A DNA stretch of 64,000 nucleotides, taken from assembly GCF_021648885.1 (NCBI RefSeq), contig NZ_JAKJHZ010000006.1, positions 124,001-188,000 on the forward strand, written 5' to 3'. This stretch comes from Nocardioides potassii. GTDB lineage: Bacteria; Actinomycetota; Actinomycetes; Propionibacteriales; Nocardioidaceae. Numbering within the stretch: position 1 is the stretch's first letter; each line of letters begins with the position of its first letter. Shown here in pieces: positions 8,573-15,851 of this stretch. The position numbers were made by a program, and so were the translations under genes. Below the pieces are notes generated by a model. That model ran no database searches and was not told the origin of the DNA. It worked only from the letters and a program-made list of their open reading frames with translations.

Positions 8573-9916
8573 TCAACCGGCTCGACGGGCCGCCGTGTGG
8601 CGGTTCTCCGGCACGGGCAGCCCGAGATGCCCGCGCAGGTGGGTGGACTCGTAGTCGCTGCGGAAGACACCGCGGTCCTGGAGGATCGGGACCACGTCGT
8701 CCACGATCCGGCGGAAGTTGGCGGGGTGGTCGAGGCCGATGTTGAAGCCGTCGCAGGCCTTGGCCTCCCACCACTCGACGAGCTTGTCGGCGACGGTCGT
8801 CGGCGACCCGACGAACTCGCTCTTGCGGAACGCGCGGGTCGCCTCGACGGCCTGCCGCAGCGTCCAGCCGTTGTCGACGGCACGCTGGGTGACGGCCTTG
8901 GCCTGGGTGTAGAACGACCGCTCGCCGTGGACGAGGGCCTCGGCGGGGAAGGGCGCGTCGAGGTCGTACTGGGTGAAGTCGTGCCACCCGAAGGGACGTC
9001 CGAACTCGCGGAGCGCGGCGCCGAAGGTGTGGTCACGGTCGTTGTTGGCCGCCTCGATCTCGCGGGCGTCCTCATCGGTGTCGCCGACGACCACCTTGAC
9101 GCCCGGCATGATGACGAGGTGGTCCGGGTTGCGGCCGAACCTGTCGCGCGCGCGGGTCTTGATGTCGTCGTAGAACGCCTGGCCGCTGGGGATGTCGGGC
9201 GCGAAGGTGAAGATCCCTTCGCCCACGCTTGCTCCCAGGTCGCGACCCTGCTCGGAGTCACCCGCCTGGAAGATCACCGGATGGCCCTGGGGCGAGCGCA
9301 CCATGTTGAGCGGGCCACGGACGGAGAAGTAGGTACCTTCGTGGTCGAGGACGTGCTGCTTGGTGGCGTCGAGGAACTGCCCCGTCTCGCGGTCCCGCAC
9401 GAAGGCGTCGTCCTCGTAGGAGTCCCAGAGCGCCCGGGCGAGCTCGACGTACTCCTGCGCCCTGCCGTAGCGGGTGTCGTAGTCGTAGTGCTCGTCCAGG
9501 CCGTAGTTGCCTGCCGTGCCGGCGTCCCCGGTGGTGACCACGTTCCACCCGGCTCGCCCGCCGCTGATGAGGTCGAGCGAGCCGAAGCGCCGCACCAGGT
9601 TGAAGGGGCTGTTGAAGCTCGTCGTCGCCGTCCCCACGAGGCCGATGCGCTCCGTCCGGGTGGCAAGGGCGCTGAGGAGGGTGAGCGGCTCGAGGCGATT
9701 GAGGTAGTGCGGGGGCGAGAACGGCGTGATGAACTGGCTGTCGACGATGAAGACCAGGTCGAACTTGCCCCGCTCGGCCAGCTGGGCCATCTCGACGTAC
9801 CAGTCGATGTTGACGCTCGCGTCGCCGGGGATCTCGGGGTCGAGCCACAGCGTGTGGCTCCCCGGACCGCCCGTGCCGTAGGGCACTGCGCCCAGGTGCA
9901 TCTGCCTCGTTGCCAT
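8573..9916 (-). CDS. NtaA/SnaA/DszA family FMN-dependent monooxygenase
   Basis: A 447-residue luciferase-superfamily enzyme of the group containing nitrilotriacetate monooxygenase A, pristinamycin SnaA and dibenzothiophene-sulfone DszA. Visible blocks are TRQMHLGAVPYGTGGPGSHT, FDLVFIVDSQF, FNLVRRFGSLDLISGGRAGW and NVVTTGD, followed by the conserved NYGLDEHYDYDTRYGRAQEY region. It is the first gene of the long minus-strand operon. ATG 9916 has GAGGGAG at RBS distance. It should need FMNH2 from an unlinked reductase. Together with the two SsuD-like enzymes it suggests stepwise oxidative release of S or N from an imported compound; the substrate is unknown. Confidence 0.92.
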   Translation of the reverse strand: MATRQMHLGAVPYGTGGPGSHTLWLDPEIPGDASVNIDWYVEMAQLAERGKFDLVFIVDSQFITPFSPPHYLNRLEPLTLLSALATRTERIGLVGTATTSFNSPFNLVRRFGSLDLISGGRAGWNVVTTGDAGTAGNYGLDEHYDYDTRYGRAQEYVELARALWDSYEDDAFVRDRETGQFLDATKQHVLDHEGTYFSVRGPLNMVRSPQGHPVIFQAGDSEQGRDLGASVGEGIFTFAPDIPSGQAFYDDIKTRARDRFGRNPDHLVIMPGVKVVVGDTDEDAREIEAANNDRDHTFGAALREFGRPFGWHDFTQYDLDAPFPAEALVHGERSFYTQAKAVTQRAVDNGWTLRQAVEATRAFRKSEFVGSPTTVADKLVEWWEAKACDGFNIGLDHPANFRRIVDDVVPILQDRGVFRSDYESTHLRGHLGLPVPENRHTAARRAG

Positions 9917-9948
9917 CGACTCCCTCTCGCGAAAAATCTTTCTCTAGT

Positions 9949-9978
9949 AAGTTAGTCGACTTTTCTGGAACGATCCAA
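9949..9978 (-). promoter_or_regulatory. Predicted promoter of the monooxygenase/ABC operon
   Basis: On the minus strand TTGGAT (9978-9973) and TAACTT (9954-9949) are separated by 18 nt and read toward the ATG at 9916. The -10 box overlaps the left arm of the inverted repeat listed at 9952-10027. Inferred from sequence only. Confidence 0.5.
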
Positions 9979-10027
9979 CGCGCCGTTGTGATGGGACTCA
10001 TCAGGCTGCGCGATCAAAGTCGACTAA
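9952..10027. promoter_or_regulatory. Inverted 12-bp repeat in the LysR/monooxygenase divergent promoter
   Basis: TTAGTCGACTTT at 9952-9963 is matched by its exact reverse complement AAAGTCGACTAA at 10016-10027. Each arm is itself palindromic at its core (AGTCGACT). The left arm overlaps the -10 of the monooxygenase operon and the right arm overlaps the -10 of the LysR gene, so a regulator bound to both would control both directions. LysR proteins typically bind such intergenic sites; assignment to this regulator is inference. Confidence 0.65.
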
Positions 10028-10030
10028 TCT
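10025..10030 (+). promoter_or_regulatory. -10 box of the LysR gene
   Basis: TAATCT ends 7 nt before the ATG at 10038, placing the transcript start at or very near the start codon (leaderless). It overlaps the right arm of the inverted repeat, which predicts autorepression. Confidence 0.55.
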
Positions 10031-10037
10031 GGTCGAC

Positions 10038-10913
10038 ATGGATCGCACCCTCGACATCGGCCCCCTCCGCAGCCTGGTCGCGGTCTCCGACTGCGGGGGC
10101 TTCCAGCGCGCTGCGGAGCGGCTGCACCTCAGCCAGGCGGGCGTGAGCCAGCACGTGCGTCGGCTCGAGGCGGCCACCGGGTTGCAGCTCGTGGAGCGGC
10201 ACGGTCGCGGCTCGCGGTTCACCGCCGACGGCGAGCGGCTGCTCGCTGCGGCCAGGCGGATCCTCGCCGCTCACGACGAGGCGCTCCGCGATCTCGCCGG
10301 GGCGCGCCTCGAGGTCACGATCGGCTCGACCGAGCACGCGGCCGCGCGCCTCCTCCCGACGTTGTCAGCGGCGTTCGAGGACGTCGACTCCGGCACGACG
10401 TTCCGCTATCGCATCGACCGCGGCTCCCGCCTGCGCGAGGGCCTCGCCTCCGGGCAGGTCGACCTCGCGCTGCTGCTCAACGCGGCCGACCGCCCGGGAG
10501 CCGTGCCGGTCGGCGAGCTCGAGCTCACGTGGTACGCCGCCGAGACCTGGCGTCTGCCGACGCCGCCCGACCCCGTCATGGTCGTCGCCTTCGACAACCC
10601 GTGCGAGCTGCGCAACCGAGCCCTCCAGGCACTGGCGGACCACGGCATACCCGCCGCGATCGGAGCCGAGGCCACCCAGCTCGCAGGAGTGCAGGCCGCG
10701 GTGAGCTCGGGCCTCGGCGTGGCCCTGATGGCACTGGAGGAGCCGCCGGCCGGGATGGTCGCGGTGCACGACCTGCCCGCGCCCGAGCCGCTGATGGTCT
10801 ACGTCTGCCCCCGTGACGGCCTGGCACCGGAGGTCACGAGGATCGCGGCGGACGCCCTCAGCGCCGTCCTGCGCCGCCCGCGCGACACCCGGCGGCTGGC
10901 CCCGGTCAGCTGA
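10038..10913 (+). CDS. LysR family transcriptional regulator
   Basis: A 291-residue DNA-binding regulator. The N-terminal winged helix-turn-helix includes GGFQRAAERLHLSQAGVSQH and VRRLEAATGLQLVER, followed by a linker helix and the periplasmic-binding-protein-like effector domain (roughly residues 90-285, for example VTIGSTEHAA and SGLGVALMALEEPPAG). It is transcribed divergently from the monooxygenase/ABC operon 121 bp away, the usual arrangement for a LysR activator and its target. ATG 10038 lies 7 nt after TAATCT, so the mRNA is probably leaderless. The effector may be the pathway substrate or a sulfur metabolite, but nothing in the sequence identifies it. Confidence 0.93.
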   Translation: MDRTLDIGPLRSLVAVSDCGGFQRAAERLHLSQAGVSQHVRRLEAATGLQLVERHGRGSRFTADGERLLAAARRILAAHDEALRDLAGARLEVTIGSTEHAAARLLPTLSAAFEDVDSGTTFRYRIDRGSRLREGLASGQVDLALLLNAADRPGAVPVGELELTWYAAETWRLPTPPDPVMVVAFDNPCELRNRALQALADHGIPAAIGAEATQLAGVQAAVSSGLGVALMALEEPPAGMVAVHDLPAPEPLMVYVCPRDGLAPEVTRIAADALSAVLRRPRDTRRLAPVS

Positions 10914-10962
10914 TGAGCTCGTCGAGGCGCCACTGCACCCCGATGCCGACTTGGGACGCAGA

Positions 10963-10996
10963 GACGCCCCCGGGGTCTCGGGTCCCCGGGGGCGTC
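10963..10996. terminator. Bidirectional hairpin terminator between LysR and tRNA-Thr
   Basis: A perfect 13-bp GC stem (GACGCCCCCGGGG with CCCCGGGGGCGTC) around an 8-nt loop, lying between the convergent ends of the LysR gene and tRNA-Thr. There is no U-tract, as is common in high-GC actinobacteria. Confidence 0.8.
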
Positions 10997-10998
10997 GG

Positions 10999-11071
10999 AG
11001 CCGCCTGTCAGAATCGAACTGACGACCTAGTCATTACGAGTGACTCGCTCTACCGACTGAGCTAAGGCGGC
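10999..11071 (-). tRNA. tRNA-Thr (anticodon CGU)
   Basis: Read on the minus strand this folds as a full cloverleaf: the acceptor GCCGCCT pairs perfectly with AGGCGGC, the D stem is GCTC/GAGC, the anticodon stem AGTCA/TGACT encloses loop CTCGTAA, and the T arm is GTCAG-TTCGATT-CTGAC. The anticodon CGT reads ACG threonine codons. The discriminator base is U and CCA is not encoded. No integrase or duplicated 3' end is seen nearby, so there is no sign of use as an attachment site. Confidence 0.97.
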
Positions 11072-11103
11072 CGGCGTCGAGACGTGCTCGACGACCGCGG
11101 GCG

Positions 11104-11109
11104 AGTATA
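11104..11109 (-). promoter_or_regulatory. -10 box of tRNA-Thr
   Basis: TATACT on the minus strand, about 33 nt upstream of the mature 5' end. It is unusually A+T-rich for this window. No convincing -35 hexamer was found at 16-18 nt spacing. Confidence 0.5.
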
Positions 11110-11201
11110 CGGAGCACGCGGACCCGGACAGAAATCCGGGGGTGGGGAGCACCGGCTAGGTTCGAGGACGACCCATCCCCGACACATCGCAGGAGACCAC
11201 G

Positions 11202-11645
11202 ATGCCCACTCGCTCCGCCCGCACCGCCTGGAACGGCGGCCTCCAGGACGGATCCGGCCAGGTCGAGCTCACCAGCTCCGGCGTCGGCACGTACGACGTC
11301 TCGTTCCCCAAGCGGGCAGCCGACGACGCCGACGGCACGACCAGCCCCGAGGAGCTCGTCGCCGCGGCGCACTCCGCCTGCTACGCGATGCAGCTCTCCG
11401 CCCTCATCGCCGAGGCCGGCGGCACCCCGCAGGCGCTCGAGGTGAAGGCCGACGTCACCCTCGGCCCCGACAAGGAGGCCGGCGGCTTCAAGCTCACCGG
11501 CATCCTGCTCACCGTCCGCGGCGAGGTCGACGGCCTCGACGAGGCCGGCTTCAAGGAGGCCGCCGAGAAGGCCAAGGCCGGCTGCCCGATCAGCAAGGCG
11601 CTCACCGGCGTCGAGATCACGCTCGACGCCGCGCTCGAGGGCTGA
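11202..11645 (+). CDS. OsmC family peroxiredoxin
   Basis: A 147-residue OsmC/Ohr-fold protein, normal family length. It has the two redox cysteines expected for thiol-dependent reduction of organic hydroperoxides: one in HSACYAMQLSAL (about Cys60) and one in KAGCPISKAL (about Cys128). The sequence TTSPEELVAAAHSACYAM identifies the OsmC branch. AGGAG sits before the ATG at 11202, and a TAGGTT box at 11157-11162 may be its -10. It ends exactly where the convergent hydrolase gene ends. Confidence 0.95.
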   Translation: MPTRSARTAWNGGLQDGSGQVELTSSGVGTYDVSFPKRAADDADGTTSPEELVAAAHSACYAMQLSALIAEAGGTPQALEVKADVTLGPDKEAGGFKLTGILLTVRGEVDGLDEAGFKEAAEKAKAGCPISKALTGVEITLDAALEG

Positions 11646-13202
11646 CTAGCAGGTCGTCCCGTCGTCGGGGACTGTCCCCTCCAGGAGGTAGTCCTCGACG
11701 ATGGAGTCGATGCACCCGTTGCCGGAGTTGTAGGCCGTGTGGCCGTCGCCGTCGCGCTCGACGAGCACGCCGGAGTCGAGCTGCGCGGCCAGCGCCTCGG
11801 CCCACTTCATCGGGGTGGCGGGGTCCCGGCTCGTGCCCAGCACGAGGATCGGTGCGGCTCCCTCGGCCCTGATCGTCAGCGGTTCCTCGGTGGACTTCAC
11901 GGCGATGCCGCGGCACCCGGTCATCCCCCAGGCGAAGATCCGGCCGAAGGTGGGCGACGCCTGCTCGAACTCCGGGTAGAGCGACGGCACCTGGCTGAAC
12001 GGCACGGACGTGGGGTCGTCGAGGCAGTTGATGGCGTAGTTGGCCTCGATCGAGTTGTCGGCGTAGGACCCGTCGGCGTTGCGCGAGGCGTAGGCGTCGG
12101 CGAGGTCCATCAGCGCCGAGCCGTTGCCGTCGAGCGCCGACGTGAGCGCGGTGCTGAGCAGGAACCAGTAGTCGCGGTTGTAGAGCGGCGTGATGATGCC
12201 GTAGAACGCGTTGCCGACCTGCAGCTCGCGATCACCCGCCGGCAGTGGCTGCTCCTCGATCGAGTCGAGCAGGTCGCTGATCGTGGTCATGCCCTCGTCG
12301 ACCGTGTCGCCGAGGAAGCAGTTGTCGGTGGTGTCGAGGCAGTTCTGCACGTAGGCCCGCAGCGCGGTCTCGAAGCCCTCGGCCTGCTCGAGCGCCAGCG
12401 ACTTCGCGTCCAGGGACACGTCGACCGCCCCGTCGAGCACCAGGCGGCCGACCTTGTCGGGGAAGAGCTCGGCGTAGGTCGCGCCGAGCTTGGTGCCGTA
12501 CGACGCCCCGAGGTAGGTCAGCGTGTCCTCGCCGAGCGCCGAGCGGAGGACGTCCATGTCGCGCGCGGCCTCGATCGTCGTGACGTGGCCGAGGTCGTCG
12601 CCGGAGCTGGCGACGCACTTCGGCCCGAAGCCGAGGACGGACGACTCGTAGGACTTCACCTCGGCCGGCGTGTCCGGCGTCGGGTCACCCGCGAGGTAGG
12701 CGTCGAGCTCGCTGTCGCTGAGGCAGTCGACCGGGGCCGAGCGGCCCGCCCCGCGCGGGTCGAAGCCGACGATGTCGAAGCCGTCGAGGAGCGGCTGGCG
12801 GAAGACGCGGCCGGCCGCGGCGGCGTACGACGTCCCCGGGGCGCCGGGCCCGCCGGGGTTCACCACCATCGAGCCGACCCGTGCCCCGCTGGCCGGCACC
12901 CGCAGCAGCGCGAGGTCGATGGTCTCGCCCTCGGGGTCGGCGTAGTCGATCGGGACGGTCAGGGTCCCGCAGTCCTGGTCGGGGTCGGACTCGCACGGCG
13001 CCCAGTCGATGCGCTGGGAGTAGAAGTCCGCGAGGGAGGCGTCGGGCGCCTCGGTCACCGTCGCCGGCGGCGGCGTGGTGGGCGACGGCGTGGGGCGCGC
13101 GGCGGGCTCGTCGGGCAGGGCCCCGCGGACGGCGAGCCCGACCGCGACGAACGCGGTCACGGCGAGCACGAGGACGGCGATGACCGCCGCGACCTTCTTC
13201 AC
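11646..13202 (-). CDS. Secreted alpha/beta-hydrolase, tripeptidyl-aminopeptidase-like
   Basis: A 518-residue exported hydrolase related to actinobacterial tripeptidyl aminopeptidases (SlpD/E, CaeA group). It begins with a membrane-targeting segment (KKVAAVIAVLVLAVTAFVAV) and a Pro/Thr linker. The catalytic elements are the oxyanion region NPGGPGAPG, nucleophile GASYGTKLG (Ser about 234), the acid in LGTSRDPATP and histidine in DGDGHTAY near the C-terminus. Several Cys pairs fit an extracytoplasmic location. The start is GTG 13202, forming a GTGA overlap with the holB stop, so it is co-transcribed with tmk-holB. The family is certain; the natural peptide or ester substrate is not. Confidence 0.88.
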   Translation of the reverse strand: MKKVAAVIAVLVLAVTAFVAVGLAVRGALPDEPAARPTPSPTTPPPATVTEAPDASLADFYSQRIDWAPCESDPDQDCGTLTVPIDYADPEGETIDLALLRVPASGARVGSMVVNPGGPGAPGTSYAAAAGRVFRQPLLDGFDIVGFDPRGAGRSAPVDCLSDSELDAYLAGDPTPDTPAEVKSYESSVLGFGPKCVASSGDDLGHVTTIEAARDMDVLRSALGEDTLTYLGASYGTKLGATYAELFPDKVGRLVLDGAVDVSLDAKSLALEQAEGFETALRAYVQNCLDTTDNCFLGDTVDEGMTTISDLLDSIEEQPLPAGDRELQVGNAFYGIITPLYNRDYWFLLSTALTSALDGNGSALMDLADAYASRNADGSYADNSIEANYAINCLDDPTSVPFSQVPSLYPEFEQASPTFGRIFAWGMTGCRGIAVKSTEEPLTIRAEGAAPILVLGTSRDPATPMKWAEALAAQLDSGVLVERDGDGHTAYNSGNGCIDSIVEDYLLEGTVPDDGTTC

Positions 13203-14374
13203 CGACGACCTCCGGGCAGTCGCAGCGCGACCATCATCGACTCGAGCGCCAGCTGCGGCGGCACGTTGAACTCCAGCATCTGCTCGCGTGCGGTGAAGAC
13301 CGCGTCGATCATCCGCAGCAGCTCGTCGGGCGTGGCGGCGCGGGCGACGACCTCGACGTCGCCGCGCAGCTCCTCGTTGACCAGCATGCCCGGTGCGCCG
13401 ACGCCCACGGCGATCGCGTCGCGGTAGACCGATACGAGGTCCATCAGCGCACGGTCGATCACGTCGAGGACGCGTCGCTTGGCCTTCTGCTTCTGCAGCT
13501 TCTCCAGGGCCCCCAGCGCGGCGCGGTAGGAACGGCTCGTCGTGTCCTTGCGCTCGCTGCCGAAGATGGACTGGAGGTCGGCGAGCTCGCGCCTCTCGGC
13601 GTCGGCGGTGATCGCCTCGGTCTCCTGCTTGGCGAGCTCGGCCAGGTCGGTCGCGGCCGTCATGCACGCGCCGAGCGAGGTCAGCCCCGCTGGGATGCTC
13701 ACCACCGAGCGGCGCCGCGCACGGGTCTCCTCGTCGAGCGCGAGCGCCCGGGCGCGGCCGATGTGGCCCTGGCTGGCGCGGGCAGCGAAGCCGGCGACGG
13801 ACTCGGAGATCCCGTCGTGGCGGGCGAGGAACCGCGCGACGTCCTCGGTGCCGGGCGTCGCGAGCGTCAGCGTGCGGCAGCGCGACCGGATCGTCGGCAG
13901 GACGTCCTGGACGGTCGGCGCGCACAGGAGCCAGATCGTCTTGGGCGTCGGCTCCTCGATCGCCTTGAGGAGCGCGTTGCCGGTGCGTGGGTTCTCCGGG
14001 GTGCCGAGGCGGTCGGCGTCCTCGATGACGACGATCTGCCAGCGGCCGATGGCGGGGAACTTGGCCGCCGACTGCACGAGGCCGCGCATGTCGTCGACGT
14101 AGAGCACCGAGGTCTCCGACCGCACCCAGGTGATGTCGGGGTGCGAGCCGCTCATCCCGAGCCGGCACGCCTCGCACTCGCCACAGCCCGTACGTCGTTC
14201 GCACTGCAGCGCCGTCGCGAAGGCGCGCGCGACGTTGGACCGGCCCGAGCCGGGCGGTCCGGTGATCAGCCACGCGTGGGTCATCCCCGTGCCGGCTGCG
14301 GCGTGCTTGAGCACCTCGATGGTCGGTCGCTGGCCGACCAGGTCGTCCCAGACGCCGGCGGTCGTGGTCGTCAT
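13199..14374 (-). CDS. holB: DNA polymerase III subunit delta'
   Basis: A 391-residue clamp-loader subunit that helps load the beta sliding clamp. Visible are the AAA+ P-loop variant TGPPGSGRSNVARAF, the four-Cys zinc module CERRTGCGECEAC, the Walker B-like VVIEDADRL, TGNALLKAIEEPT and the SRC motif in IRSRCRTLTL. The P-loop has Arg where ATP-binding subunits have Lys, as usual for a non-hydrolysing delta'. It overlaps tmk by 4 nt (ATGA), the widespread tmk-holB arrangement, and is followed by the hydrolase gene with a GTGA overlap. Confidence 0.96.
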   Translation of the reverse strand: MTTTTAGVWDDLVGQRPTIEVLKHAAAGTGMTHAWLITGPPGSGRSNVARAFATALQCERRTGCGECEACRLGMSGSHPDITWVRSETSVLYVDDMRGLVQSAAKFPAIGRWQIVVIEDADRLGTPENPRTGNALLKAIEEPTPKTIWLLCAPTVQDVLPTIRSRCRTLTLATPGTEDVARFLARHDGISESVAGFAARASQGHIGRARALALDEETRARRRSVVSIPAGLTSLGACMTAATDLAELAKQETEAITADAERRELADLQSIFGSERKDTTSRSYRAALGALEKLQKQKAKRRVLDVIDRALMDLVSVYRDAIAVGVGAPGMLVNEELRGDVEVVARAATPDELLRMIDAVFTAREQMLEFNVPPQLALESMMVALRLPGGRR

Positions 14375-15009
14375 CGATCCTCCAGCAGCGGCTCGATGCG
14401 GGCGCGGATGGCGGCGGCGATCTCCTCGATCGGCTCCCGGGCGTCGAGGACGGCGTAGTGGTCGGGGTCAGCCGCCGCGAGGTCGAGGAAGCCCTGGCGC
14501 ACCCGCTGGTGGAACTCCAGCGACTGCCCCTCGATCCGGTCGCGTCCGTCGAACCGTCCCAGCCCCGCCTCCGGCGCGAGGTCGAGCACGACGGTGAGGT
14601 GCGGGCGCAGGTCGGCCGTGGCCCACCGGGCCACCCCCTCCACCTCGGAGACCTCGAGCGTCCGGCCGGCGCCCTGGTAGGCCAGCGTGGAGTCGACGTA
14701 GCGGTCGGTGATCACGACCTCGCCGCGGGCGAGCGCGGGCAGGACCACGTGGTCGACGTGCTCGGCCTTGTCGGCGATGTAGAGCAGCGCCTCGGTGCGG
14801 TCGGACAGGTGCCCGGTCGCCGGGTCGAGGACGATCCGGCGCAGCTCCTTGCCCACCTCGGTGTCGCCCGGCTCGAACGTCAGCAGCACGGTGCGGCCCC
14901 GGTCGACCAGCCAGTCGCGCAGCAGTCGCGACTGCGTCGACTTGCCCGCGCCGTCCCCGCCCTCGAAGCACACGAACAGCCCGTGCTCGGAGTAGGCGGG
15001 TGGGTTCAC
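14371..15009 (-). CDS. tmk: Thymidylate kinase
   Basis: dTMP kinase, phosphorylating dTMP to dTDP with ATP for DNA synthesis. It has the P-loop FEGGDGAGKSTQSRL, the DRY-type motif VVITDRYVDSTLAYQG and the LID region GLGRFDGRDRIE. I place the start at GTG 15009 (212 aa), because a TAGGGT box on the minus strand (15022-15017) lies 7 nt upstream, the leaderless pattern seen throughout this window; an in-frame ATG at 15039 would add ten unlikely residues. Translationally coupled to holB. Confidence 0.95.
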   Translation of the reverse strand: MNPPAYSEHGLFVCFEGGDGAGKSTQSRLLRDWLVDRGRTVLLTFEPGDTEVGKELRRIVLDPATGHLSDRTEALLYIADKAEHVDHVVLPALARGEVVITDRYVDSTLAYQGAGRTLEVSEVEGVARWATADLRPHLTVVLDLAPEAGLGRFDGRDRIEGQSLEFHQRVRQGFLDLAAADPDHYAVLDAREPIEEIAAAIRARIEPLLEDR

Positions 15010-15064
15010 GTCGCACACCCTACGGGCGGGCGCCCACACCCCCCCTCAGGCTGGGAGACGCGGG

Positions 15065-15829
15065 TCAGCCGTTGGTGCCGTTGGCGCGGCCGAGGAGGAC
15101 CACGCCGATCAGGAACGCCCAGCCGCCAGTGAGGCGACGGCCGAGGTCCTTCGGACGCCACAGCCCCAGCGGGCCCCCGAGGAGCAAGAAGGCGAGGCTC
15201 CCCAGCGGCCCCCCGAAGAGGATCAGCCAGATCCAGGCCCACGACGTCGCGCGCCACGGCTGCGGTCCTGCCCCGGCCAGCAGGACGGTGCCGAACCAGG
15301 TGGCCAGGCCGAGGACTGCCGGGACGTCAGGCGCGCGCCACCCGTTCCACTCCTGGTACTCGAGGTGGTCGGCGTAGGTGAGCTCGAGGGCCGGCGGGTC
15401 CGTCCGCGCGTAGCCCGGCGAGATCGCCGTCAGGTAGTCCTCGAGATCGCCGAGGACCACCGCCGGGTCGCCGTGGGCGGTGATCCGGGAGCCGGCGTTG
15501 CGCCGCTTGTCGACCTTGACCAGGGCGTACCGGTGCAGCACGTCGCCGCGCCACCTCAACGTCACCAGCGCCGTGCCTCGCCAGTCACCCACGGTGGGAT
15601 ATCCCACGATCTCGACCTGGGTCACCTCGCCCTCCGCGATGGCTGACTCGAGGTCGTGGAGCGCGGCCTCCTTCTCGCCCAGGAGCACGAACGACACCCC
15701 GGTCGTCAGCCACATGGCGATGAACGTCAGCGCGGTCAGCCGCCAGCGGCGGCCGCGCCACTCGTCGTGCACCGGAACGATGGTGCCCGGCGGTTGCGGA
15801 CTGATCTCCCTCGTCGTCATGTGCCTCAC
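15065..15829 (-). CDS. Conserved hypothetical membrane protein
   Basis: A 254-residue protein I do not recognise. A hydrophobic segment near residue 35 (LTALTFIAMWLTTGVSFVLL) is followed by a soluble domain of about 110 residues and two or three C-terminal membrane helices (VLGLATWFGTVLLAGA, WIWLILFGGPLGSLAFLLLGG and WAFLIGVVLLG). The central domain may face outside. An internal ATG at 15820 (MTTREISPQ) after GGGGGTGAGG is an equally good start. It stands alone between topA and tmk, reading the same way; no operon partner is evident. Confidence 0.7.
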   Translation of the reverse strand: MRHMTTREISPQPPGTIVPVHDEWRGRRWRLTALTFIAMWLTTGVSFVLLGEKEAALHDLESAIAEGEVTQVEIVGYPTVGDWRGTALVTLRWRGDVLHRYALVKVDKRRNAGSRITAHGDPAVVLGDLEDYLTAISPGYARTDPPALELTYADHLEYQEWNGWRAPDVPAVLGLATWFGTVLLAGAGPQPWRATSWAWIWLILFGGPLGSLAFLLLGGPLGLWRPKDLGRRLTGGWAFLIGVVLLGRANGTNG

Positions 15830-15851
15830 CCCCGGCCACGAGGGTAGGGCC

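Noticed and set aside
10999..11071. tRNA-Thr as an integration site for a mobile island
   Set aside because: No integrase, no duplicated tRNA 3' end and no composition break within several kb on either side.
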